A stretch of DNA of 64,000 bases, taken from positions 62,001 through 126,000 of the forward strand of contig JAQZBU010000005.1 of the NCBI GenBank assembly GCA_029237735.1, in the 5' to 3' direction. The position numbers were made by a program, and so were the translations under genes. Below are positions 33,546 to 42,574 of the stretch, piece by piece. The notes below the pieces were generated by a model, which worked only from the letters and a program-made list of their open reading frames with translations, did no database searches and was not told the origin of the DNA. The DNA comes from Ramlibacter sp. Lineage in GTDB: Bacteria > Pseudomonadota > Gammaproteobacteria > Burkholderiales > Burkholderiaceae_C. How positions within the stretch are numbered: position 1 is the first letter of the stretch; every line of letters begins with the position of its first letter.

Positions 33546-34178
33546 TTGTTTTCGATCATACAAGCCGCAGGCTGGCCAATCTGGCCCTTGATTGCCTGCT
33601 CCATCCTCGCGCTCGCGCTCGTCATCGAGCGTTTCTTGAGCCTCAAAACCACCAAAGTTGCACCGCCCAGGTTGCTCGATGAAGCGCTGGCCGTGTCGCG
33701 CACCTCGGTGCCGACCCCGGACGTGGTGACGCAGCTCGAGCAGAATTCGGCGTTGGGTGAGGTGCTGGCCAGCGGGTTTCGGGCCCTGAACTCCGACCCG
33801 CGCTGCACCGAGGTGGACTTGCGCGCGACGATGGAAAACACCGGCCGCGCCGTGGCGCATCGGCTGGAGCGCTACCTGAGCGCGCTGGCGACGATCGCGT
33901 CCGCCGCGCCTCTGCTGGGGCTGCTCGGAACGGTGATCGGCATGATCGAAATATTCGGCTCACAGTCGTCCGCCGGCGGCGCGCCCGGCGGCAACCCGGC
34001 GCAGCTGGCCCACGGGATTTCCGTGGCGCTGTACAACACGGCCTTCGGCCTGATCATCGCGATACCGGCGCTCATCTTCTGGCGTTACTTCCGCGGGCGG
34101 GTGGACGAATACTTGCTCACGCTGGAACTCTCGGCAGAGCGGTTCGTGCGCCACCTCAACACCTTGCGCGGCAAGTGA
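33546..34178 (+). CDS. exbB: MotA/TolQ/ExbB-family proton channel protein
   Basis: A 210-aa inner-membrane protein. The start is a TTG at 33546 with GGAGA about 9 bases upstream; it gives the standard MFSIIQAAGWPIWPL N terminus. Hydrophobic segments lie at about 8-26, 112-135 and 158-182, with the family pattern LGLLGTVIGMIEIF and the later YNTAFGLIIAIPALI. With the ExbD protein 13 bases downstream it uses the proton motive force to drive TonB or a similar transducer. No tonB gene is adjacent. Confidence 0.9.
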   Translation: MFSIIQAAGWPIWPLIACSILALALVIERFLSLKTTKVAPPRLLDEALAVSRTSVPTPDVVTQLEQNSALGEVLASGFRALNSDPRCTEVDLRATMENTGRAVAHRLERYLSALATIASAAPLLGLLGTVIGMIEIFGSQSSAGGAPGGNPAQLAHGISVALYNTAFGLIIAIPALIFWRYFRGRVDEYLLTLELSAERFVRHLNTLRGK

Positions 34179-34191
34179 CGAGGCGCTTGCG

Positions 34192-34620
34192 ATGAATTTC
34201 CGACCGCGCCAGAAGGAAGAGCCGGAGATCAACCTCATCCCGTTCATCGACGTGCTGCTGGTGATCCTGATCTTCCTCATGCTCACCACCACCTATAGCA
34301 AGTTCAGGGAGCTGCAACTCAAGCTGCCGGTGGCGGATGCGGACGCGCAGCGCGACTATCCCAAGGAAGTGATCGTCGCCGTTGGCAGCGACGGCCGCTA
34401 CTCGATCAAGGGCACGCCCGTGCCCGGCCGCAGTGTCGATGCAATCGCCCAGGCGCTGAGCGCGGCCGCGACAGCGGGAAAAGACAGCGTCGTGATCATC
34501 AGCGCCGATGCCACGGCGCCGCACCAGTCCGTCATCAACGTGATGGAGGCGGCACGCCGAACCGGCATCGTGCACATCACCTTCGCCACGCAATCCTCGG
34601 CGCAGGCCGGGTCCCGCTAG
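34192..34620 (+). CDS. exbD: ExbD/TolR-family biopolymer transport protein
   Basis: A 142-aa protein with one N-terminal transmembrane helix (about 15-33) bearing the proton-carrying Asp20 in the [14 protein letters not shown] segment, and a periplasmic domain (about 45-142). It forms the stator complex with ExbB encoded just upstream. The stop codon is followed 2 bases later by lpxK, so the stator genes and lipid A genes are co-transcribed, as in many Burkholderiales. Confidence 0.92.
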   Translation: MNFRPRQKEEPEINLIPFIDVLLVILIFLMLTTTYSKFRELQLKLPVADADAQRDYPKEVIVAVGSDGRYSIKGTPVPGRSVDAIAQALSAAATAGKDSVVIISADATAPHQSVINVMEAARRTGIVHITFATQSSAQAGSR

Positions 34621-34622
34621 AC

Positions 34623-35618
34623 ATGGGCCGCGCCCTGCAGCGCGCTTGGCTGCGCCGCGGCGTGTTGGCCTGGTTGCTCTGGCCTGTCTCGCTCATCTTC
34701 GGCCTGCTGGCCGCCCTGCGGCGCACGGCCTATCGGCGGGGATGGTCGAAGACGTACCGCGTTTCCGTGCCGGTGGTGGTCGTGGGCAACGTGGTAGCGG
34801 GCGGAGCCGGCAAGACGCCGGTGGTCATGCGCGTGGTCGATCACCTTCAGGCGCGAGGCCTCGCGACCGGCGTCATTTCGCGCGGCTACGGGCGCAGCAG
34901 CGCGGATTGCCGTGAGGTGTCGGCCGGCAGCCGCGCCGCGGAGGTCGGTGACGAGCCCCTGCTGGTCGCGCGAAGCTGCGGCGTGCCGGTTTTCGTGGCC
35001 CCGCGCCGCATCGATGCTGCCAATGCGCTGCTGGCGGCGTACCCGGCTACGCGCGTGATCGTCTGCGACGACGGCTTGCAGCACCTGGGCCTTCATCGCG
35101 ATGTCGAGATCTGCGTGTTCGACGAGCGCGGCGTCGGCAACGGCTGGCTGCTGCCGGCCGGGCCGCTGCGTGAACACTGGCCGCGGCCCGTCGACCTCGT
35201 GCTGCGCACGGGCGCGCCCGAGGGCATCGACGGGTTCGACGCGTCGCGTCGACTCGCCGCCTACACCACGCGGGCCGATGGCAAGCGGGTGCCGCTCGCT
35301 TCGCTCAAGGGCCGGCCGCTCACCGCAATCGCGGGCGTCGCGCGTCCGGAAGCTTTCTTCGACATGTTGCGTGGGGAAGGCCTGCGCCTCGTGCGGACGA
35401 TCGCGCTGCCGGACCATCACGACTTCCGTGGCGACGCGATAGCTTCCGGCAGTGCCGAGCTGGTCTGCACCGAGAAGGATGCCGTCAAGCTCTGGCGATT
35501 GCGGCCGGGCGCATGGGCCGTGCCCCTTGAGCTGGATGTCGATCCTGCGTTCTGGACGGCGCTGGATAGCCTGCTCGATGCGAAGCTATCATCCGCGGAT
35601 GGACCCCAAACTTCTTGA
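34623..35618 (+). CDS. lpxK: Tetraacyldisaccharide 4'-kinase
   Basis: A 331-aa membrane-associated kinase. It has an N-terminal amphipathic/hydrophobic segment ([18 protein letters not shown], about 16-33), the P-loop [15 protein letters not shown] (53-67), RGYGRSS near 93 and [10 protein letters not shown] near 148. It phosphorylates the 4' position of the tetraacyl disaccharide to give lipid IVA. The 3' end overlaps the trm112-like gene by 20 bases. Confidence 0.96.
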   Translation: MGRALQRAWLRRGVLAWLLWPVSLIFGLLAALRRTAYRRGWSKTYRVSVPVVVVGNVVAGGAGKTPVVMRVVDHLQARGLATGVISRGYGRSSADCREVSAGSRAAEVGDEPLLVARSCGVPVFVAPRRIDAANALLAAYPATRVIVCDDGLQHLGLHRDVEICVFDERGVGNGWLLPAGPLREHWPRPVDLVLRTGAPEGIDGFDASRRLAAYTTRADGKRVPLASLKGRPLTAIAGVARPEAFFDMLRGEGLRLVRTIALPDHHDFRGDAIASGSAELVCTEKDAVKLWRLRPGAWAVPLELDVDPAFWTALDSLLDAKLSSADGPQTS

Positions 35619-35805
35619 GCTGCTCGTCTGCCCCGTGACCAAGGGGCACCTGGACTACGACCGGGAGCGGCAGGAACTGCTGTCGCGTTCCGCGCGCCTG
35701 GCCTATCCCATCCGGGACGGCATGCCCATCCTGCTGGAAGAGGAAGCGCGCACGCTGAGCGACGAAGAGCTGGAGCGGCTGCCGGCGCGCACGCCGCTCG
35801 TATAG
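35599..35805 (+). CDS. Trm112-family protein (YcaR-like)
   Basis: A 68-aa protein with the family core [19 protein letters not shown] (about 5-23) and [17 protein letters not shown] (35-51). It overlaps lpxK by 20 bases and precedes kdsB by 12 bases, the usual lpxK-ycaR-kdsB order. Only one Cys of the zinc-ribbon pair seen in eukaryotic Trm112 is present, as is common in bacterial members. The bacterial role is not firmly known. Confidence 0.92.
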   Translation: MDPKLLELLVCPVTKGHLDYDRERQELLSRSARLAYPIRDGMPILLEEEARTLSDEELERLPARTPLV

Positions 35806-35817
35806 CCGAAGGCGCCG

Positions 35818-36582
35818 GTGGGCTTCACCGTCCTGATTCCCGCGAGGCTGGCCTCCACCCGCCTGCCCGACAAGCCGCTCGCCGACATCGCGGGCCGGCC
35901 CATGGTCGTGCGCGTTGCCGAGCGGGCGCTGAAGTCTTCCGCAGTCCGCGTCGTGGTCGCCGCAGACAGCGCCCGCATCATCGACGCCTGCGCGGCGCAC
36001 CGCGTGGAGGCGGTGCTTACGCGCGCCGATCACCCCTCCGGCAGCGACAGGCTGGCCGAGGCGTGCGAACTGCTGGGCTTGTCGGGTCAGGACGTTGTGG
36101 TCAACGTCCAGGGCGACGAGCCGCTGATCGACCCGGCGCTCATCGATGCGGTCGCGGCGCTGTTGGAAGCCCGCCTCGGCGCGAGCATGAGCACGGCCGC
36201 GCATCCGATCTCCGACTTTGGCGAATTCACGAACCCGAACGTGGTGAAAACCGTCCTGGATTCGCAGGGCCTGGCCTTGTACTTCAGCCGTGCGCCGATC
36301 CCATGGTGGCGCGACGGCTTCGCCGAGGGTTCAAAGGCGTTGCCCGAGCCGCGCCCGCTGCGGCACGTGGGCATCTACGCGTACCGGGCGGGCTTCCTGC
36401 GGCTGTTCCCGCAGCTTGGGCCCGCGCCGATGGAGCAGATCGAGGCGCTGGAGCAGCTTCGGGCGATGTGGCACGGCCACCGGATCGCGGTGCATGTGAC
36501 GGCTTCGGCCCCCGGTGTCGGCGTGGACACGCCAGGGGACCTGGAGCGCGTGCGCACCCTCTGGAAATCAGACTTTACGTAA
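35818..36582 (+). CDS. kdsB: 3-deoxy-manno-octulosonate cytidylyltransferase
   Basis: A 254-aa cytoplasmic enzyme that makes CMP-KDO for lipopolysaccharide. Markers are [20 protein letters not shown] near residues 6-25, [10 protein letters not shown] near 95-104, [13 protein letters not shown] near 154 and HVGIYAYR near 181. The start is a GTG at 35818, set by the family N terminus. It ends 109 bases before adk. Confidence 0.96.
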   Translation: MGFTVLIPARLASTRLPDKPLADIAGRPMVVRVAERALKSSAVRVVVAADSARIIDACAAHRVEAVLTRADHPSGSDRLAEACELLGLSGQDVVVNVQGDEPLIDPALIDAVAALLEARLGASMSTAAHPISDFGEFTNPNVVKTVLDSQGLALYFSRAPIPWWRDGFAEGSKALPEPRPLRHVGIYAYRAGFLRLFPQLGPAPMEQIEALEQLRAMWHGHRIAVHVTASAPGVGVDTPGDLERVRTLWKSDFT

Positions 36583-36676
36583 GCAGGGCGGAAGGGCACG
36601 CATGCTATCCTTTGCCGCAACGAAGCGCGAAGGCTGGCAGCGTCACGTCCAGCCCGCAGCGCCCTGCGATATCTAA

Positions 36677-37348
<672 letters not shown>

Positions 37349-37355
37349 GGGCACG

Positions 37356-38291
37356 TCAGGCCAGCAGCTCCAGCATCAGGGCGATGCGCGCCTTCACGGG
37401 CGAGAGCCCGTCCGAATCGGGCAGCCGGGCGCCTGCGGGCGACAACACCCTGCCCTGCACGCATCGGGTCGCGCGAACCACCTTCACGCCGCGTGACTGC
37501 GCATCAAGCAGCGCGGCCTCGAGCTCGTGGTGCAGCGTGCCATTGCCGGTGCCCGCCGCCACCAGGCCATCCACCCCCTGCGCTACGAGTGCCTCCACGA
37601 TGGCCGCACTGGCGCCAGCGTAGTTCATGACGATCTCCACACGGGGCCAGCGCGTTGCCGCGGTGGATTTGGAGTACAGAGCCGGCGCGCTCGCGTGCGG
37701 CGAGGGCCAGTCCCGCAGCAAACGCAGCCGCCCTTCTTCGACGTAACCGATGGGGCCGGCGTCCCCCGACGAAAACGCGTCGAGGCGATAGGTGTGCTGC
37801 TTGGCGACGTCGTGCGCGCCGTGAATCGTGCCGGCGCATACCGCCACCACGCCACGGGCGCCCTCGGCCGCCGCCACCGCCAGCGCATCGACGATGTTCT
37901 GCGGGCCATCGGGCGCCAGCGCCGTCGCGGGTCGCATCGCGCAGGTCAACACGACAGGCTTGGCGGGGCCCAGCACGGACTGGAGGAAATACGCCGTCTC
38001 CTCCAGTGTGTCAGTGCCGTGAGTAATCACCAGGCCAGACACGTCCTCCTGCGCCAGCCAGTGCGCGCAGCGCAGCGCCAACTGGCTCCAGAGGCCGAAG
38101 CTCATGTCCTTGCTGTCGACTTGCGCCACCTGCTCCGCCACTATCGGGGTGCCTGCGAGTGCGGGAATCGCGGCCAGCAGCTCCTCGATCCCGAGCTGCG
38201 CCGCCGTGTAGCCAATGTTGTCGCCGCGGCTGGCGGCCTTGCCCGCCAATGTGCCGCCGGTCGCCAGGACCGCTATTTTTTTGCCTGCCAC
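37356..38291 (-). CDS. Type II-like L-asparaginase
   Basis: A 311-aa asparaginase with both catalytic threonine motifs: ATGGTLAG (residues 10-17, Thr14) and VITHGTDTLEETAYF (near 88-102). It lacks a signal peptide, so it is predicted to be cytoplasmic even though the motifs follow the AnsB-like pattern. It is divergent from lexA, with two SOS boxes in the 77-base gap between them, so its promoter could also feel LexA. Confidence 0.92.
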   Translation of the reverse strand: MAGKKIAVLATGGTLAGKAASRGDNIGYTAAQLGIEELLAAIPALAGTPIVAEQVAQVDSKDMSFGLWSQLALRCAHWLAQEDVSGLVITHGTDTLEETAYFLQSVLGPAKPVVLTCAMRPATALAPDGPQNIVDALAVAAAEGARGVVAVCAGTIHGAHDVAKQHTYRLDAFSSGDAGPIGYVEEGRLRLLRDWPSPHASAPALYSKSTAATRWPRVEIVMNYAGASAAIVEALVAQGVDGLVAAGTGNGTLHHELEAALLDAQSRGVKVVRATRCVQGRVLSPAGARLPDSDGLSPVKARIALMLELLA

Positions 38292-38308
38292 TTGCGCACT
38301 TTCAAAAA

Positions 38309-38324
38309 CTGTTTAAAAATACAG
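38309..38324. promoter_or_regulatory. LexA (SOS) box 1
   Basis: The sequence CTGTTTAAAAATACAG is an exact CTGT-N8-ACAG SOS box, 45 bases upstream of the lexA ATG. It fits the LexA recognition helix, which keeps the E. coli-type NAAEEHL residues. Confidence 0.92.
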
Positions 38325-38327
38325 ATA

Positions 38328-38343
38328 CTGGATATTAAGACAG
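38328..38343. promoter_or_regulatory. LexA (SOS) box 2
   Basis: The sequence CTGGATATTAAGACAG matches CTG-N10-CAG and starts 19 bases after box 1, so two LexA dimers could bind on nearly the same face of the helix. It ends 25 bases before the lexA ATG. It is a weaker match than box 1 (CTGG instead of CTGT). Confidence 0.75.
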
Positions 38344-38368
38344 TGGGTCATCTAGATGGAGAAGCAGC

Positions 38369-39043
38369 ATGCTCGATTCGCCCAAGCTCACAGCCCGCCA
38401 GCAACAGATTCTGGACCTGATCCAGAGCGCCATCGCGCGCACCGGCGCACCCCCCACCCGCGCTGAAATAGCCGCTGAACTCGGGTTCAAGTCCGCTAAC
38501 GCGGCCGAGGAGCACCTGCAGGCACTCGCGCGCAAGGGCGTGATCGAACTCGTGAGCGGCACATCGCGCGGGATCCGACTGCAAAGCGAAGCGCTGCGCT
38601 CCATCAACGAATCGCGCAACAGGCAGTTCTCGCTGCCCCTGCAAAACCTCGCCCAGCTCGCGTTGCCCCTCATCGGCCGCGTCGCCGCGGGCTCGCCAAT
38701 TCTTGCGCAGGAACATGTCGACCAGACCTATTACGTCGAGAGCAGCCTGTTCCAGCGCCGGCCCGATTACCTGCTGAAAGTGCGCGGCATGTCCATGCGC
38801 GACGCCGGCATCATGGACGGCGACCTGCTCGCCGTGCAGGCCACCAAAGACGCAAAGAACGGCCAGATCATCGTTGCACGCCTGGGCGACGACGTCACCG
38901 TCAAGCGCTTCCGCCGCAACAAGCATTTGATCGAACTGCACGCGGAGAACCCCGACTACCCCACCATCATCGTCGAGCCGGGCGAGCCGTTCGAGATCGA
39001 GGGCCTCGCCGTCGGCCTGATCCGAAACACGATGCTGATGTAG
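38369..39043 (+). CDS. lexA: SOS repressor LexA
   Basis: A 224-aa repressor. The winged helix DNA-binding domain spans residues 1-70 ([26 protein letters not shown]), the autocleavage site Ala107-Gly108 lies in VAAGSP, and the catalytic dyad is Ser142 and Lys179. GGAG lies about 10 bases before the ATG. Two SOS boxes upstream provide autorepression. Confidence 0.97.
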   Translation: MLDSPKLTARQQQILDLIQSAIARTGAPPTRAEIAAELGFKSANAAEEHLQALARKGVIELVSGTSRGIRLQSEALRSINESRNRQFSLPLQNLAQLALPLIGRVAAGSPILAQEHVDQTYYVESSLFQRRPDYLLKVRGMSMRDAGIMDGDLLAVQATKDAKNGQIIVARLGDDVTVKRFRRNKHLIELHAENPDYPTIIVEPGEPFEIEGLAVGLIRNTMLM

Positions 39044-39163
39044 CGCCACTTCCGGGAGCCGCCGCAGGTGGCGGGCGTATGGCACCGATTGCCATCACCC
39101 TGCGGCGCTCCTCGCCTCACCAATCCTGCCTGTGTTCAACCTCTGAAGTTCAAGGAGAGTCGC

Positions 39164-39490
39164 ATGGGAATCGCTTTTTTCACTTTCGGTGGCATGTTCA
39201 GCCCGCTGCACAGCCTCATGGGGTGGTTGGGTCACCGGCCACGCCACGCGGAGGCATTGCCGCAGGCCCGCCACGTACCCAAGCACTTGCAAGCAGCACG
39301 GGCCCGAGCGGTGCGACCGTCCGCGCCGGCACGGCCCTGCGAAAAGGCACGCAGGCCCCTTCGCGTCGTTCGAGTGCTCGACACCAGCGCCGCGACCGCC
39401 AGCGCGGGCCGAATGTTCATGTCCGGCTGCATGGCCGACGTGTGCGCCGAGCTCGATCGACTCGCCGCACTTGAAGCGACCGCCGGGTAG
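39164..39490 (+). CDS. Small hypothetical protein downstream of lexA
   Basis: A 108-aa protein. The ATG at 39164 has an excellent ribosome site (AAGGAG, 8 bases upstream); an upstream reading from 39068 lacks one. The N terminus MGIAFFTFGGMFSPLHSLMGWLG is hydrophobic, the middle is rich in Arg, Ala and Pro, and the C terminus has the segment MSGCMADVCAELDRLAALE. No domain is recognised. It stands 120 bases after lexA and could be part of the SOS message or a separate gene. Confidence 0.55.
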   Translation: MGIAFFTFGGMFSPLHSLMGWLGHRPRHAEALPQARHVPKHLQAARARAVRPSAPARPCEKARRPLRVVRVLDTSAATASAGRMFMSGCMADVCAELDRLAALEATAG

Positions 39491-39514
39491 AGGGTCCACG
39501 CTGCTTGCTCGCCT

Positions 39515-39720
39515 GCAAATCCGCGTGTGGGTGGGCTGGGGTACCCTTCACTCGACAACCTCGCGGGCAAATCCGCGTGGGGGCGGGCGCGTAAGCGCTT
39601 CGTTTCTGACTCGCCGTAGCTGTTTGAGCGAAGAGCCGAAGGCGCGTAGCGAGTTCTACGGCGCCGTCCCCAGGCCGAGACGCTTCGCGAAGTCGTAGCG
39701 AAGCGAAGACCGCCACAGTA
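39515..39720. repeat. Dispersed intergenic repeat remnant
   Basis: A non-coding stretch with a direct repeat GCAAATCCGCGTG at 39515-39527 and 39567-39579. Several short palindromes follow, built from CCGTAG/CTACGG and GCTTCGC/GCGAAGC words (about 39610-39705). The wording resembles intergenic repeats I associate with Comamonadaceae genomes. No coding potential was seen on either strand; apparent readings across it are Arg/Ser-rich noise. Confidence 0.5.
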
Positions 39721-39770
39721 TGAGCCGATGCCGGGTACCGCCCGCCGCGGCGCGAGCGCCCGGTCCCCCG

Positions 39771-40286
39771 TCAGGCCTGGGCGCCTGCCAGGTAATCGGC
39801 TTTGCCCAGCTCCACGCCGTTGTGGCGCAGGATCGCGTAGGCCATCGTGATGTGGAAGTGGAAATTGGCCAGCACCCAGTGCTTCAGGTAGGCCTCGCCC
39901 TTCATGGTGCGCGACTTGTCGCGGCCGACCGGAAAAGTGATCTCCTTGTCCTCCGTGCCATCGATGCGGTCGTGTGGCACGCTGGCAAGGTAATCCAGCG
40001 TCTTCTGGATCCGAGCCTTCAGCTCGGGGAACGTCGCTTCCGTGTCGTCGAACTTGGGCGCTTCCACCCCCGAGATTCGGGCGATGCCATTCTTGGCGCC
40101 GTCGCACGCAATCAACACCTGCCGGGTAAAGGGCAGCATGTCGGGCGCAAGCCTGTACTGCAGCAGCACGGCTTGGTCGAACTTCCGGGCCTGCGCATGG
40201 GCCTCTCCCTTGTCGAGGATGTGGCTCAAATTGGAGAGCATGGTCTTGAAGACCGGCAGGCTCGCGGAAGACATCGAAATCGTCAT
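39771..40286 (-). CDS. DUF1993-family protein
   Basis: A 171-aa helical-bundle protein. MTISMSSASLPVFKTMLSNLSHILDKGEAHA at the start and the C-terminal segment VLANFHFHITMAYAILRHNG are typical of the DUF1993 (DinB-like) family. The His residues in NFHFHITMAY could bind a metal. Role unknown. It is divergent from the 2-hydroxyacid dehydrogenase gene, with about 100 bases between. Confidence 0.85.
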   Translation of the reverse strand: MTISMSSASLPVFKTMLSNLSHILDKGEAHAQARKFDQAVLLQYRLAPDMLPFTRQVLIACDGAKNGIARISGVEAPKFDDTEATFPELKARIQKTLDYLASVPHDRIDGTEDKEITFPVGRDKSRTMKGEAYLKHWVLANFHFHITMAYAILRHNGVELGKADYLAGAQA

Positions 40287-40389
40287 GGATGGGCACTCCT
40301 GGGTAACAGAACGAAAGCACGCATGCTAACGGCCCCGGGCAATCTTTGCTGGCGGCAGCGGCGTGCGCGCGCCGAGGCACAATCCATGC

Positions 40390-41397
40390 ATGAACATTGT
40401 GATCCTCGACGATTACCAGGATGCGGTGCGCAAACTTCGTTGCGCGTCCAAGCTGGAAGCGTATCCCGCCAAGGTCTACACCAACACTGTCAAAGGCATC
40501 GGGCAGCTGTCCGTGCGGCTGCGCGACGCGGACGTGATCGTGCTGATCCGGGAACGCACCCATATCTCGCGGCAACTCCTGGAAAAACTCCCGCGCTTGC
40601 GGCTTATCGCCCAGACCGGCCGCGTCGGTGCCCATATCGACGTGCAGGCCTGTACCGAACGCGGTATCGCCGTCGCGGAAGGCGTCGGCTCGCCGATAGC
40701 GCCGGCCGAACTGACCTGGGCGCTCGTCATGGCCGCGATGCGGCGCCTGCCGCAGTACATCGCCACGCTGAAGCATGGCGGCTGGCAGCAATCGGGCCTG
40801 AAGTCGGCGTCGATGCCACCCAATTTCGGGTTAGGCGTGGTGCTGCGTGGCCGCACTCTGGGCATCTGGGGCTACGGCAAGGTCGGCCAGCTGGTGGCGG
40901 GCTATGGCAAGGCCTTCGGCATGCAGGTGATGGTCTGGGGCAGCCAGGAGGCGCGTGAGAAGGCGGCGAATGACGGCTACCAGGTGGCGGGTTCGCGCGA
41001 AGAACTGTTCTCCGTGAGCGACGTCTTGAGCCTGCATTTGCGTCTCGCAGACGAGACGGCGGGCGTCGTCACACTGGAAGACCTGGGGCGGATGAAGCCC
41101 ACTGCACTGCTGGTGAACACCTCCCGCGCCGAGCTCATCGAGCACGACGCCCTGATCGCCGCGCTCAACCGCGGCCGTCCGGGGATGGCCGCGGTGGATG
41201 TCTTCGAGAGCGAGCCTATCCTGCAGGGACATGCGCTGCTGCGGTTGGAGAACTGTATCTGTACGCCTCATATCGGCTATGTGGAGCTGGACAGCTACGA
41301 GCTCTACTTCGGCGCTGCCTTCGACAACGTGGTGAATTTCATCAGGGGCACGCCGACCAACATCGTGAATCCCGGCGCGCTGCAGATGCGCCGGTAG
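40390..41397 (+). CDS. D-2-hydroxyacid dehydrogenase family protein
   Basis: A 335-aa NAD-dependent enzyme. The Rossmann motif GIWGYGKVG lies near 157, and the catalytic triad is represented by Arg in NTSRAELI near 236, Glu in FESEPI near 267 and His in TPHIGY near 290. It reduces 2-keto acids to D-2-hydroxy acids or the reverse. It is followed 8 bases later by an MFS transporter gene, suggesting a two-gene unit that handles a hydroxy or keto acid. Confidence 0.9.
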   Translation: MNIVILDDYQDAVRKLRCASKLEAYPAKVYTNTVKGIGQLSVRLRDADVIVLIRERTHISRQLLEKLPRLRLIAQTGRVGAHIDVQACTERGIAVAEGVGSPIAPAELTWALVMAAMRRLPQYIATLKHGGWQQSGLKSASMPPNFGLGVVLRGRTLGIWGYGKVGQLVAGYGKAFGMQVMVWGSQEAREKAANDGYQVAGSREELFSVSDVLSLHLRLADETAGVVTLEDLGRMKPTALLVNTSRAELIEHDALIAALNRGRPGMAAVDVFESEPILQGHALLRLENCICTPHIGYVELDSYELYFGAAFDNVVNFIRGTPTNIVNPGALQMRR

Positions 41398-41405
41398 CAT
41401 CAGGC

Positions 41406-42566
41406 ATGGCCATGCCGGCGGTGCTCTGGCCGCTGCTGTTCGGCAACTTCGTCATCGGCACGGGCGTCATGGTCGTGCCTGGCACGCTCAATGAGATCAG
41501 CGGCTCCCTCGACGTGTCGGTGGCCACCGCCGGGCAGTTGATATCCGCCGGCGCGGTGCTGATGGCCCTGGGCGCGCCGCTGCTCGCAGCGCTTGTGGCG
41601 GGCTGGGACCGGCGGCGCCTGCTGGCGCTGTCAATGGTCTGGTACGGGGCACTGCACCTGGCGTGCACCTTCGCACCGACTTTCGCCGCGCTGCTGCCTC
41701 TGCGCGTGCTGACCATGATCGCGCCGGCGATCTTCACGCCGCAGGCGGCTGCGTGCGTCGGGCTGCTGGTGCCCACCGAGCAGCGCGGCCGCGCCATTAC
41801 ATTCATTTTCCTGGGCTGGTCGCTGGCCTCGGTGCTGGGCATGCCGATCGGCGCGTTCGTGGGCGGAACCCTGGGCTGGCGCATCGCGTTCGGCGCCGTG
41901 GTTTTGCTGAGCCTGGTGAGCGCCTTCTGGGTGTGGCGCACGATGCCGGACGGCGTGAAACCGCCCGCGCTCTCAGCCGCGGCGTGGCGCGAGACTTTCC
42001 GTTCTCGCGCGCTAATGCTGTGCGTGCTCGTGACGGTGTTGTACTCGGCTGGGCAGTTCGTGCTCTTCTCGTATTTCGCGCCCTACTACAAGCTCAAGAT
42101 CGGAATCACCCCCGTACAGCTCAGCCTTCTGTTCATGTGGTTCGGCGCTTTCGGTTTCCTGGGCAACATGCTCATGTCACGCCATGTGGACCGCATCGGC
42201 GCACCACGCGCCGTCATGCTGGGCGTTGGCTCCATGGCCGTGAGCCTGCTTATCTTCCCGCTGGGTACGAGCCTGATCCTGGCGGCGCTGGTGTCAATCC
42301 CGTGGGCGCTGGGCTGCTTCTCCTCCAACTCGGCGCAGCAGGCCCGGCTGGTCGCCATCGCTCCGGCATTGGCCTCGGCGTCAATTGCGTTGAACTCATC
42401 CGCGATGTACGCCGGGCAGGCCATTGGCGCGGCCAGCGGTGGCTGGCTCATCGCGCGCGGCAGCATGGACATGCTGCACTGGGCCGGGTTCGTGGGATTG
42501 CTGCTCGCCATGGGCGTCAGCGCGCTGGCGACGCGCTACCAGGGGACCCACCGCGCTACGGGATAA
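41406..42566 (+). CDS. MFS transporter
   Basis: A 386-aa inner-membrane protein with about twelve hydrophobic segments. The loop between segments 2 and 3 contains WDRRRLLALSM, a degenerate form of the GxxxDRxGRR signature, and the second half repeats it as SRHVDRIGAPRAVM. It resembles drug/arabinose efflux permeases. The substrate is unknown; its position after the 2-hydroxyacid dehydrogenase suggests an organic acid. Confidence 0.88.
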   Translation: MAMPAVLWPLLFGNFVIGTGVMVVPGTLNEISGSLDVSVATAGQLISAGAVLMALGAPLLAALVAGWDRRRLLALSMVWYGALHLACTFAPTFAALLPLRVLTMIAPAIFTPQAAACVGLLVPTEQRGRAITFIFLGWSLASVLGMPIGAFVGGTLGWRIAFGAVVLLSLVSAFWVWRTMPDGVKPPALSAAAWRETFRSRALMLCVLVTVLYSAGQFVLFSYFAPYYKLKIGITPVQLSLLFMWFGAFGFLGNMLMSRHVDRIGAPRAVMLGVGSMAVSLLIFPLGTSLILAALVSIPWALGCFSSNSAQQARLVAIAPALASASIALNSSAMYAGQAIGAASGGWLIARGSMDMLHWAGFVGLLLAMGVSALATRYQGTHRATG

Positions 42567-42574
42567 TCGGCGGC

